Below the pieces are notes generated by a model that did no database searches, had not been told where the DNA came from, and saw nothing but the letters and a program-made list of their open reading frames with translations. Shown piece by piece: positions 8,803 through 16,985 of a DNA stretch of 56,981 nt. Position 1 is the first letter of the stretch; the number at the start of each line of letters is the position of its first letter. A program made the position numbers and the translations under genes. This DNA comes from Geobacter argillaceus (GTDB lineage Bacteria > Desulfobacterota > Desulfuromonadia > Geobacterales > DSM-12255), in NCBI RefSeq assembly GCF_007830735.1, contig NZ_VLLN01000024.1, positions 1-56,981 on the forward strand, read 5' to 3'.

Positions 8803-8859
8803 GACCTCACCACCCGGCGGATCGAGGATACACAGGCCTTTCTGAGTGGTTACTCCTGA
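8803..8859 (+). pseudogene. Decayed copy of the cytochrome C-terminal tail
   Basis: Codons 8803-8859 read DLTTRRIEDTQAFLSGYS and stop. This matches the end of the preceding cytochrome, SLTTQQIEDLQAFLSNLSK. There is no haem motif or start, so it is the last remnant of a second cytochrome-domain gene or a partial tandem duplication. Confidence 0.65.
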
Positions 8860-8868
8860 CGGAACGCT

Positions 8869-10356
8869 TCAGGACCTCTCCAAGCACGCCTCTATGGACT
8901 GGCAGAGGGTCTTTAACACCTTGATACGCGCATAATTCTTGTCGTTTGCCTCGACCAGGGTCCACGGGGCAATTTCCGTGCTGGTGCGGTCGATCATGTC
9001 GCAGACCGCCAGTTCGTAGTCGTCCCATTTTTCACGGTTTCGCCAGTCGTCTTCAGTAATCTTGAAGCGCTTGAAGCCGATCTTCTCCCGCTCGTTGAAG
9101 CGTTTGAACTGCTCTTCCTTGTCGATGGCGAGCCAGAATTTGACAATAACCGTATTGTGCCGGACCAATTGTTCCTCAAAATCGTTGATCTCCCCATAGG
9201 CCCGCATCCAGTCGGCATGGGAACAATATCCTTCGACCCTTTCCACCAGGACCCGGCCGTACCATGAGCGATCGAAAATGGCAAATCTCCCCCGGTGCGG
9301 AAGATGGCGCCAGAAACGCCAGAGATACGGTTGACTCGCTTCTTCTTCGGTCGGGGCCGCAATGGGCGTTACCCTGTAGTGACGGGCATCCAGTGCCTGC
9401 GTGATGCGCCGGATCGCCCCACCCTTACCGGCAGCATCGTTTCCTTCAAAGACCACGACAGCCGACAGTTTCCTGAAACGGGGATGCCTGGAGAGAAGAT
9501 TGAGCTTCCCCTGCCACTTTTCAAGCTCCTTATCATACGTTTCATTTCCCAGCTTTTTCCCAAGGTCAAGCGTCTGAATGATTCGCACCCCGTCGATGGC
9601 CAACGTGACCGGCGGAAACGGTTCTTCTTTCTTCGAATCGTTCGTGGAGCCCAATCGTTGTTGCAGGGCCTGAAGAATGACCGTGCCGATGGTGAGGTAA
9701 CGATAGCGCGGGTCGCTCCCCTCGACAATATGCCAGGGGGCTTCTGCACTGCTGGTGACCCGCAGCATCCGCTCGGACACCTGATGAAACCGGTCGTACA
9801 GCTTGAAGTTTTTCCAGTCGGTATCGGTAACCCGCCACCGTGTGCCGGGGTCCTTTTCAAGGGAGTTCAGGCGTTTTTTCTGCTGTTTTTCAGAGAGGTG
9901 AAGCCAGAATTTCAGAATTAGCGCACCCTCATCGCAGAGCACCTTTTCGAAGCGAATGATCCGCTCCAGACGCTGGTCGAGTTCGGAGTTCTTGATGTCA
10001 CCATAGACATTCTCAATCAACGGGCTTGAGTACCAGGTGCCGATGAATATGCCGATCTTTCCTTTTGGCGGGAGATCGCGCCAGTATCGCCACATGGGGG
10101 GGCGTTCCAGCTCTTCGTCGGTCAGGTCACGAATGGCGTGGGTTTCGATGTGGCGTGGGTCCATCCATTCATTGAGGATATTGACGGTTTCACCCTTTCC
10201 GGCGCAATCGACGCCGGCGATCAGGATAATTACCGGAAACCGTTTTGACTGCAGAAGGTCTATCTGGGCGTCCAGAAGGGCCTCGCGCACTGCCGGCACC
10301 TCCCTTTTATAGGTAGCCTTGTCGATCTTGTGACCGAGTTCCGCAGATTCGAACAT
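8869..10356 (-). CDS. pap: Polyphosphate:AMP phosphotransferase (double PPK2 domain)
   Basis: A 495-residue enzyme with two PPK2 domains, the layout of class II PPK2/PAP, which phosphorylates AMP to ADP using polyphosphate. The N-terminal domain has the P-loop GVDCAGKGE (48-56) and a lid region WRYWRDLPPKG. The C-terminal domain has FEGNDAAGKGG (about residue 305), WRFWRHLPHRG and FDRSWYGRVLVERVEG. In characterised PAPs the C-terminal domain is catalytic. Its ATG, preceded by GAGGAG, is two bases beyond the stop of the SulP gene, so the two are co-transcribed. It links polyphosphate stores to adenylate energy charge. Confidence 0.92.
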   Translation of the reverse strand: MFESAELGHKIDKATYKREVPAVREALLDAQIDLLQSKRFPVIILIAGVDCAGKGETVNILNEWMDPRHIETHAIRDLTDEELERPPMWRYWRDLPPKGKIGIFIGTWYSSPLIENVYGDIKNSELDQRLERIIRFEKVLCDEGALILKFWLHLSEKQQKKRLNSLEKDPGTRWRVTDTDWKNFKLYDRFHQVSERMLRVTSSAEAPWHIVEGSDPRYRYLTIGTVILQALQQRLGSTNDSKKEEPFPPVTLAIDGVRIIQTLDLGKKLGNETYDKELEKWQGKLNLLSRHPRFRKLSAVVVFEGNDAAGKGGAIRRITQALDARHYRVTPIAAPTEEEASQPYLWRFWRHLPHRGRFAIFDRSWYGRVLVERVEGYCSHADWMRAYGEINDFEEQLVRHNTVIVKFWLAIDKEEQFKRFNEREKIGFKRFKITEDDWRNREKWDDYELAVCDMIDRTSTEIAPWTLVEANDKNYARIKVLKTLCQSIEACLERS

Positions 10357-10358
10357 CG

Positions 10359-12152
10359 CTATCTCCTCGTTTGTTCATCTTCCCAATCACGCCAGATGAC
10401 TCGATGCCGGATAATGTAGTTATCCACCGCCTGCCCGATTGTTGGGAAAAAGTTCTCCGTGCCGAGTTTGGTGAAGAGGCCATAGCGCTTGAGATGATCC
10501 TTGACCGGGCCTTTCATCTGCGCAAAGCAGAGCTCGATCCCGGCCCGTTGCAGCTCATCTTCCAGTTCGGCCAGTACGTCGGCAGCCGTTATATCAACGT
10601 CTGTTACGGGTTCGGCGGCGACAACAATACATCTGGTTGGGGTCGGTGCTCCGGATACTGCCCTGAGTGCCTGCTCGCGGAAAAACTCCGCGTTTGCGAA
10701 GAACAGCGGAGCATCCCAGCGGAACAGAACCAGTCCGGGGATCTGTCGTCCTTCAGGATGGCGCGTGATGTCGTGATAGCCCTTCATACCGTCGACACGA
10801 CCCAGAACCGCACAGTATGGTCGCCAGGCCCGCCAGACAAAAACCAGCAGTGCCAACCCCACAGCAATGAAAATACCCTGTATGACCCCGAGCGAGGCAA
10901 CTCCCAGAAAACAGACCATCGACAGGTAAAACTCACCGCGCCGCAGGTAATAGAGGCGTTTGACATCGTACACCTCAACTATCGAACTGCAGGCGGAAAT
11001 GACGATTGCACCAAGGACCGCAGTGGGGACATACATCATCAACGTTGGCGCATAGATCAACAGTACGGCAATGCACAATGCACCTATCACACCGGTAATC
11101 TGTGACCTTGCTCCCGCTGCTTCGGCCACCGGTGTGCGCGAGGCACTGCTGCTCACCGAAAAACCTTGAAAGAGTCCGGTAGTTATGTTGGCGATACCGA
11201 GGGCGATCAATTCCTGATTGTCATCGACATAATAACCGCCACGCAACGCATAGATTCGCGACAGCACGCTCATGTCGGTAATTGAGACCAGGGCGATTGC
11301 CACCGCTCCGGTGCACAGGGTGGTGAATTCGACAACCGTGACATGCGGAAGGCTGAAACCCGGCAATCCCTGTGGCAGCGCTCCGACCACCGAGATATGG
11401 GCCTTTGTGTTCAGGTCCAACAGAGCAACAGCCATGGTAGATCCGACCACCGCGACCAGTACGCCCGGGATGCGCGGCGCCCAACGCTTCAGAGCGAAAA
11501 TAACGGCCAGGCTGGATACTCCAATGGCACACGCTGTCCAGTTGATCCGACCGATGACAATGCCTTTGACAAGTTCGTTTGTTGAGTGGCAAAGATTGCC
11601 GCCATTTACGGAAAAACCCAAAACCTTGGGGAGTTGACCAATCAACAAGGTGAGCGCAATGCCGTTCATGTACCCGTAGCGAATCGGTTTGGAAAGCAGA
11701 TCGGTTATGAAACCGAACCTGGCGAGACCTGCAACCACGCACAACAGACCCGAAATGATGGCAAGAAGTGCGGCGAGTTCCGCCGCACGTATGGCATCCC
11801 CGCTGGCCAGTGGCAGTACGGTTGCGGCTATAAGGGCGGTGAGCGCCGAATCCGGACCCAGCACCAGAATTCGGCTTGGCCCGAATACGGCGTACACAAG
11901 CAATGGGATAATAGTGGCATACAGCCCGTAGATGGCGGACAGGCCGGCTGCTTCGGCATACCCCATACCAACTGGAGCAAGGAGCGAGGTAAGCACCAGC
12001 CCTGCCACAAGGTCCTGAGAAAAGCGGTGGCGACTATAGCGGTTAAGCATCGCCAGGCCGGGCAGCCAGCGGCGCACCCCACGTGTGCGGGTATGGCGGA
12101 TCAAGGTTGTGGTGGTTTCATGGGCAGGCAATCGGAAAACCTCACACGACAC
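10359..12152 (-). CDS. SulP family anion transporter with STAS domain
   Basis: A 597-residue membrane transporter of the SLC26/SulP family. After a basic N-terminus comes the family signature DLVAGLVLTSLLAPVGMGYAEAAG, then about 10-12 membrane segments, and a cytoplasmic STAS domain from about residue 450 (PGLVLFRWDAPLFFANAEF; IVVAAEPVTDVDITAADVL). Substrate may be sulfate, bicarbonate or another anion; the sequence does not decide. The GTG at 12152 is the best start, because the region before the first membrane segment belongs to the family pattern. It is upstream of and tightly linked to pap. A cruciform-forming element lies in its upstream region. Confidence 0.9.
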   Translation of the reverse strand: MSCEVFRLPAHETTTTLIRHTRTRGVRRWLPGLAMLNRYSRHRFSQDLVAGLVLTSLLAPVGMGYAEAAGLSAIYGLYATIIPLLVYAVFGPSRILVLGPDSALTALIAATVLPLASGDAIRAAELAALLAIISGLLCVVAGLARFGFITDLLSKPIRYGYMNGIALTLLIGQLPKVLGFSVNGGNLCHSTNELVKGIVIGRINWTACAIGVSSLAVIFALKRWAPRIPGVLVAVVGSTMAVALLDLNTKAHISVVGALPQGLPGFSLPHVTVVEFTTLCTGAVAIALVSITDMSVLSRIYALRGGYYVDDNQELIALGIANITTGLFQGFSVSSSASRTPVAEAAGARSQITGVIGALCIAVLLIYAPTLMMYVPTAVLGAIVISACSSIVEVYDVKRLYYLRRGEFYLSMVCFLGVASLGVIQGIFIAVGLALLVFVWRAWRPYCAVLGRVDGMKGYHDITRHPEGRQIPGLVLFRWDAPLFFANAEFFREQALRAVSGAPTPTRCIVVAAEPVTDVDITAADVLAELEDELQRAGIELCFAQMKGPVKDHLKRYGLFTKLGTENFFPTIGQAVDNYIIRHRVIWRDWEDEQTRR

Positions 12153-12247
12153 GTGGCTGACAGTGCATTTGCAGCCGATTACGGCATATCTTTAACGTGG
12201 ATTCGTGACGGACACCACTCCACTTCGCTCCGCGTGCCGCTCGCACC

Positions 12248-12341
12248 GCCGCTGTACGGCTCATTTCGCTACCGGCCTGAAACTCACCCTAACGGGTTCA
12301 GACAATCAGGCCGGTAGCCGCTCCATTTCGCCTACAGCGGC
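12248..12341. repeat. Nested inverted repeat (cruciform element)
   Basis: Two nested perfect inverted repeats: GCCGCTGTA (12248-12256) with TACAGCGGC (12333-12341), and CTACCGGCCTGA (12269-12280) with TCAGGCCGGTAG (12306-12317). A weaker inner pair CTGAA/TTCAG closes the centre. It occupies the non-coding stretch 12153-12440 between the SulP gene and the PEP-CTERM terminator. No T-run follows, so it is not an ordinary terminator. It could be a REP/MITE-like element. Confidence 0.7.
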
Positions 12342-12440
12342 TGGCGCTCGGGCACAGTCGCTCCGTCGGCGCGGCATCCGTCGCGGATTCAGATTTAAAG
12401 CTATCTTAGAAACAAGAGGACGTCAATTATCGGGCGCACC

Positions 12441-12472
12441 AAATAAAAAGGCACACTGGTAAGCATGCCTTT
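12441..12472 (-). terminator. Terminator downstream of the PEP-CTERM gene
   Basis: On the minus strand AAAGGCA and TGCCTTT (plus coordinates 12447-12453 and 12466-12472) form a 7-bp stem followed by a T-rich run. It lies about 70 bases after the stop of the PEP-CTERM gene. Confidence 0.65.
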
Positions 12473-12540
12473 GGTCAATTCCAATCTGTAATTGTGCGAA
12501 GCTTTACCGTCCGTCCTCGGGCAAACTTCGTGAAACTGGT

Positions 12541-13176
12541 TTACCAGGTAAATCCGGACCTTCTCCGCAGAAATCCAAGGCCGGCCAGACCGGAAACGAA
12601 AAGCGGCAGTGCGGCGGGAACAGGTGTGGTCAGTGCAGGTGTGACGGTTACTGACGTGGTGAGAAAGCTCCCTTGAATGGAGCCGGTTTTGCCGTCGAGG
12701 GATTTGAATGCCAGCTCGAACCTGTTCGGAACAGTGGTGAAATCTGAAACCGAAAACCAAGAGGGTTGAAAATTATTGCCAAAGGAAGTCCCGATGTTTG
12801 CGGAGGATATGCCAAACCCGGATGTGGCTGGTGTGCTGCCTGTTCCATTGTCGACACGGTAATACGCGTCACTCCCCGTATCACTGTACTTGTAGAGCAA
12901 CTGACCACCCAAACCGATAAGCGACAGGCTGTAATCGGCGGTCCCGGAATACCCGACAACGTCGCTGCCGGCAAATCGGGCAGTCGTTGCATTGAGTGTT
13001 AGGGAGCCGACCACCTTGTCAACGTCCAGGGGGCTTGGGTTCAGAAAGAAATCCCTTGCGCCGGAGAAATAGTCGGCAGTCGCGGTAAACTCTCCGGCAA
13101 TGGTGTAATTCGCCTCAGCCGGGGTTGCTCCCGTCATCAGTGCCAGAGCGAACAACAAGCCCCAAATAACCCTCAT
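12541..13176 (-). CDS. PEP-CTERM sorting domain protein
   Basis: A 211-residue exported protein of unknown function. The signal peptide is MRVIWGLLFALALMTGATPAEA. The C-terminus is a typical PEP-CTERM tail: TPVPAALPLF, a hydrophobic span VSGLAGLGFL, then RRR. This is recognised by exosortase for processing and surface attachment. The middle is beta-rich and resembles other small PEP-CTERM proteins with no known enzyme activity. The start at 13176 is chosen because it begins the signal peptide and has GGGGGG about nine bases upstream; an in-frame ATG twelve codons earlier is less likely. It is single-gene and bounded by a terminator. Confidence 0.85.
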   Translation of the reverse strand: MRVIWGLLFALALMTGATPAEANYTIAGEFTATADYFSGARDFFLNPSPLDVDKVVGSLTLNATTARFAGSDVVGYSGTADYSLSLIGLGGQLLYKYSDTGSDAYYRVDNGTGSTPATSGFGISSANIGTSFGNNFQPSWFSVSDFTTVPNRFELAFKSLDGKTGSIQGSFLTTSVTVTPALTTPVPAALPLFVSGLAGLGFLRRRSGFTW

Positions 13177-13253
13177 ACGTAACTTACCCCCCAAATCTGT
13201 ATAGTTAGCCATGCCATGACAATGGCAGACTTCTAACTATATCGCACTTGATG

Positions 13254-14153
13254 TCACGTTCGGGTGACAGGTTGGTTACTTTTTCGCGACACCAGATCCC
13301 CAAACCAGAGCATCAGATCAAGAAAGGCGAACGTTACCGCCTGCACGGTGTAAGGGGTCGGAGGGTATTTGGGATTGGCATAGGGGGTATGGGAACCGTT
13401 ATCGCTTGCGATCTTATATACCAGCTCGGCAAAACGGTCGATGATCTTGTAGCGTTCAACAACCCCCTTTTCTGAAAGATGTTTATAGCTTGACACCACA
13501 TTTACCTCGCCACTGACGAACTGCACCGGCACCAGGTTTTCGTCGCTACGGCTCAGGGTGATATAGAGCCGCTCCTGGAGGCGCCGTAGGCAACCAAGGG
13601 TATTCTTGATAGTCGTCATATCGGTGCTGGCCATATCCCGCAGGCAACTCAGCAACTCCTGTTCGGCATCGCTCCCCAGGAACGTGCGCACGGTTGCGAA
13701 GACCTCCGGATGGCTGCCACTGATCCGCACATAGTCCAGCCGACCCGCCTCCTGACGGAGAAAGGCAAGCATCTCCTCCTCATCCCGCCCCTTGGAAAAG
13801 ACCCTCATGGTCCCGGCATAGAGCTCCTTGAGATTACGGTACTGGTCCGGCTCACCGGTGAGGACCACCATCGGCAGATGGGGCGCCCTTTCGCTGAAAT
13901 AACGCACCGCTGCGGTGATAAAACTGTTATCCGGCACCTGCTGATGTCGCTCCTTGAGACATTTCACGTCCAGGATGACCCCGGCCAGCGACCAGGCGTC
14001 CTGTTGCTCGAATAATTCCCGCCCCTCCTCCAGGCTGCCTCCATGCGTCAGCACAATGCCAAAACGCTGGGCATCACGGTGCAGAGCCTCAACGTACGGT
14101 CGGTTATCGTCTATCACCAGCATCCGGATATCCGGCTGTCCAGAGTAGGCCAT
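13254..14153 (-). CDS. Response regulator with uncharacterised output domain
   Basis: A 299-residue protein. The N-terminal receiver domain (1-130) has the acidic pair D15/D16, phospho-acceptor D62 in GVILDVKC, LTGE, and a Lys in VFSKGRD. Residues 140-299 form an unrecognised helical region, so the output mode (protein binding rather than DNA binding) is unclear. The gene follows the sensor kinase gene with a TGATG overlap of one base, so the pair is translationally coupled and almost certainly cognate. The kinase has large membrane regions, so the input is likely from membrane or periplasm. Confidence 0.8.
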   Translation of the reverse strand: MAYSGQPDIRMLVIDDNRPYVEALHRDAQRFGIVLTHGGSLEEGRELFEQQDAWSLAGVILDVKCLKERHQQVPDNSFITAAVRYFSERAPHLPMVVLTGEPDQYRNLKELYAGTMRVFSKGRDEEEMLAFLRQEAGRLDYVRISGSHPEVFATVRTFLGSDAEQELLSCLRDMASTDMTTIKNTLGCLRRLQERLYITLSRSDENLVPVQFVSGEVNVVSSYKHLSEKGVVERYKIIDRFAELVYKIASDNGSHTPYANPKYPPTPYTVQAVTFAFLDLMLWFGDLVSRKSNQPVTRT

Positions 14154-15343
14154 CAGTTTCCTCTCTTGGGGAGTGTAATGCGAAAGTGGACCGGCTCCCC
14201 GTCCCGGACGATCTCGAACTTCCCGCCATGGGCCTCGATCACCTTGCCGACCCAGGCACCGCCCAATCCCTCACCGGGGCTCTCAACGCTTTTTCTGCCA
14301 AAGGAGAGAAATTCCTCAGTGGAAAGGTTGGCAGGAAACGGCCTGCCGTTGTTAACGTAATCGATTACGACATTTTTTCGGGTCTGGCGGAGCAGAAATC
14401 GGACTTCGGCATTGGGGCAATACGCGGGGAACCCGTGAACATCGGCGTTTCGCAGGAGATTGTTGACCGCCTCGATAAATGAGTCGCGATGGAGACGCAA
14501 CCTTACTGCCGCCCCCTCGACTACGAGATGGAACTTTCCGCCGGAATGGAGCGGAAACACCTCCTTCTCCAGCAGTTCCTTCAGCTCCACTTCACCGAAC
14601 TCCTCCCGGTTGATCTCCCGTGTCACCAGCTTGCGTGTATTATCGATGATGCCGTTGATTTGGCCAAGACTGGCAATAGCATTGACCAGGGCTTCGCCCA
14701 CGGTCTCACGGGAACCGTCCAGACGACGCGAGAGCTCGACATCCATGAGCCCGCGTTCAGCCATCAAACCCTGCAGAGCAACCAGAGGCGATCGGACAAT
14801 CTGCAGGCTCGGTTTGACGTTGTGGGCCAGATGGCGGACGATGCTGTATTCCGCCTCCTGCTTTTCTTCGGCAATCCGCTGCCGGAACCTGTTCTTCGCC
14901 AGGTCGTTGGTGGCATCCAGGAGGATTGCGACTAGTATGCCAATCACGATGGGAAGCCCGCTGCTGAAGATGCCATACCGATTGGACAAGACAAACGTCA
15001 ATGGTATCAGTGCCAGTAACAGCAGGCCATTGTACAGAATTCTGGCCGGCACAGTTTTCAGGTATGTCCAACACCCTGCAGCCAGGAAGATGATTACAGC
15101 GTCAACGAGCAGGCCTGACAAAGAGAGGCTATGAAACTGCTTGTAACGGATGACCGTGCCTATGGCAAGGAGCAACAGGTACAAAATGCGGTTCAGCAGA
15201 AGCTCGATCAGACCGGTCTGTTGGATGAAATACACGAAAAAGGCTATGGCCCCACCGATGAGGAGGTTGGCCAGAAAGGCACCCTGCCTGCCAGCGGCTG
15301 TAAACGTATTTCGAATTCTGGTGAGCAGGTACATGAATCCCAT
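14153..15343 (-). CDS. Membrane sensor histidine kinase
   Basis: A kinase of about 396 residues. Four to six hydrophobic segments occupy residues 25-145. A dimerisation region follows with the unusual phospho-acceptor box SIVRHLAHNVKPSLQIV (H171 or H174), and then a HATPase domain with the N-box NNLLRNADVHGF and the G-box GEGLGGAWVGKVIEAHGGKFEI. The H-box differs from the usual HELRTP, so the kinase class is atypical. The ATG at 15343 is chosen because the first hydrophobic segment follows it; no strong ribosome site is visible and a start up to 40 codons earlier is possible. It overlaps the regulator gene downstream by one base. Confidence 0.8.
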   Translation of the reverse strand: MGFMYLLTRIRNTFTAAGRQGAFLANLLIGGAIAFFVYFIQQTGLIELLLNRILYLLLLAIGTVIRYKQFHSLSLSGLLVDAVIIFLAAGCWTYLKTVPARILYNGLLLLALIPLTFVLSNRYGIFSSGLPIVIGILVAILLDATNDLAKNRFRQRIAEEKQEAEYSIVRHLAHNVKPSLQIVRSPLVALQGLMAERGLMDVELSRRLDGSRETVGEALVNAIASLGQINGIIDNTRKLVTREINREEFGEVELKELLEKEVFPLHSGGKFHLVVEGAAVRLRLHRDSFIEAVNNLLRNADVHGFPAYCPNAEVRFLLRQTRKNVVIDYVNNGRPFPANLSTEEFLSFGRKSVESPGEGLGGAWVGKVIEAHGGKFEIVRDGEPVHFRITLPKRGN

Positions 15344-15592
15344 TGGTCGGCAATGCGCGTACGGCTGGAAATTGCCGGCAGAAAGCTCTGTTGTCGCGTG
15401 ATTGTACCCAATATTGGATCGTATTACCAAGAGAGATTTGCGTACGATGTACACCTGTTGCAACTTTTTTCCACTTTGTCACAAGGCCTCAATGCATCTG
15501 AAATATTCACCTTCTATAATCCAGACAACAGCAACCATATACGATGAGCCTTTTGCAAAAGTAGATGCAAGAGGCTCAATGGAGAGATTTAT

Positions 15593-15796
15593 ATGAACAC
15601 CCCGGACAATCTGCATATTCTCACCCATGCGGTTCTCAACGACTTGCATCAGGCATTCCAGCAGGGAGAACGTCTCAAGATGGAAGGCCTGATCCTCTCC
15701 GCCATGGTGACGGTCAAGCGGCTGCACGACCAGCTGCCCGGTGTCTGCATCGCCACCGCCGATCTCGACTCGGAGGAATACTGCTGTGCCGTATGA
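15593..15796 (+). CDS. Small hypothetical protein, 67 residues
   Basis: I do not recognise this protein. It is 67 residues, mostly helical (LTHAVLNDLHQAFQQGERLKMEGLILSAMV), and ends EEYCCAV with two adjacent cysteines. GGAGAG lies six bases before the ATG, which supports translation. It is cytosolic, without signal or membrane segment, and lies 49 bases before a CheY-like regulator in the same direction, so they may share a transcript. Confidence 0.6.
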   Translation: MNTPDNLHILTHAVLNDLHQAFQQGERLKMEGLILSAMVTVKRLHDQLPGVCIATADLDSEEYCCAV

Positions 15797-15845
15797 CAAA
15801 CCATCTGCTGGCGGCTGGCAGCAGCAACATTAAAGGCATATTTGT

Positions 15846-16346
15846 ATGAATATGAACGATTTCCCGATCCTCCTTGTCGAAGATCATCCTGACGATGCTT
15901 TTCTCACTCTCCATGCGCTCAGTAAACTCGACATCAGTAACGTAATGGTCAAAAAGAACGGCGTCTCGGCCTTCAATCATCTCCGGCAGGCACTGGAAGG
16001 CGACAGGACCGGCTCGCACCTCCCCAGAGTGCTCCTGGTCGACATCAATCTGCCCAGGCTCAACGGTATTGACTTCATTCGCATCCTTCGCAGGACGGAA
16101 CACCTTGCCAACCTTCCGGTCGTAGTCCTCACATCCTCATCCCGCGAACGCGACAAGAATGAGTGTCTCGAACTCGGCATCACCGCTTACCTCAACAAAC
16201 CTCTTGACCACATAGCCTTCGCACATGTCATGAAAGAGGCGTTCGGCAGCCGGTATGAACACTGCAGTCGTTTCGACACAACCCAATATCATGCCCCGCT
16301 CCGGTTCGGCAATGCATCTGACAGAATCGAACTAAAGGATTTCTGA
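15846..16346 (+). CDS. Single-domain response regulator (Rcp1/CheY-like)
   Basis: A 166-residue stand-alone receiver. Acidic residues E12/D13, phospho-acceptor D66 in LLVDINLPRLNG, LTSSS and a Lys-Pro in YLNKPLD are all present. The HPDD and INLPRLNG pattern is that of the Rcp1 group, which typically receives phosphate from phytochrome-like or hybrid kinases. There is no output domain; a roughly 30-residue tail follows the receiver. The nearest kinase (14153-15343) is divergent and already has its own coupled regulator. The thioredoxin-fold gene follows after three bases. Confidence 0.88.
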   Translation: MNMNDFPILLVEDHPDDAFLTLHALSKLDISNVMVKKNGVSAFNHLRQALEGDRTGSHLPRVLLVDINLPRLNGIDFIRILRRTEHLANLPVVVLTSSSRERDKNECLELGITAYLNKPLDHIAFAHVMKEAFGSRYEHCSRFDTTQYHAPLRFGNASDRIELKDF

Positions 16347-16349
16347 AAC

Positions 16350-16967
16350 ATGAACAGACACCATGCCTTCAAAGCTCTGCTGCTGTCCCTGGCCGTCTTT
16401 GCCACCCTTCTCGTCTCCTTCGCCGGGTTCCCGGAGAGGGAAGCTGCTGCCATCCAGCACGATTTCTCCTTCGGCAAGACGAAAAGCAACGTGGAGATCT
16501 ATATCTTTTCAGATTGGTTCTGTCCGATCTGCATGAAGGTAGAGCCGATAGTCGAGACGGCTATTCCCACCCTTACCCAGAAGGCGAAAGTCACCTTTGT
16601 TGATAAACCGATCTATCCCGAATCGATGAATTTTACCCCCTATCATCTCTCCTTTGCGGCCTACGAAAAGGAGAAGTACCTGCAACTTCGCAAGGCACTC
16701 TTCGGCGTGGCAAAAAAAACGAAAAACCCGACCGTGGCTGACATCTCGGCGGCTATCGCCCCTTTGAAGGTCAACTACAGGCAACTGAGTTTCATGGATG
16801 TCACCCAACAGATGGGGAAATTCCAGGCCATTGCCGGCCAGTTCAAGGTTGCCGCCACCCCTACCCTGGTGTTTTTCAATACGAAAACTAAAAAGACCAG
16901 GACACTGGTCGGTGGAAACGAGATAACAGCGGACGGAATTGCACATGCGTTGAAAAGCGTTGAGTAG
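16350..16967 (+). CDS. Exported thioredoxin-fold (DsbA/DsbG-like) protein
   Basis: A 205-residue protein with an N-terminal signal sequence or anchor (residues 8-26). A thioredoxin fold follows: VEIYIFSDWFCPICMKVEP with active-site C58-P-I-C61, and the cis-Pro region VAATPTLVFFN near the C-terminus. The CPIC motif suggests a disulfide oxidoreductase/isomerase in the periplasm, of the Thioredoxin_4 (DsbA-like) group. It could serve cytochrome or surface-protein maturation; that is inference. It begins three bases after the upstream regulator gene. Confidence 0.85.
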   Translation: MNRHHAFKALLLSLAVFATLLVSFAGFPEREAAAIQHDFSFGKTKSNVEIYIFSDWFCPICMKVEPIVETAIPTLTQKAKVTFVDKPIYPESMNFTPYHLSFAAYEKEKYLQLRKALFGVAKKTKNPTVADISAAIAPLKVNYRQLSFMDVTQQMGKFQAIAGQFKVAATPTLVFFNTKTKKTRTLVGGNEITADGIAHALKSVE

Positions 16968-16985
16968 ATGCCGGGGAGAATGGGT

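Noticed and set aside
15430-15490. TTGCAAC on the minus strand upstream of the membrane kinase gene
   Set aside because: A second box in 11-base register is missing and the hexamer at the right distance (CGTACG) is not a -10.
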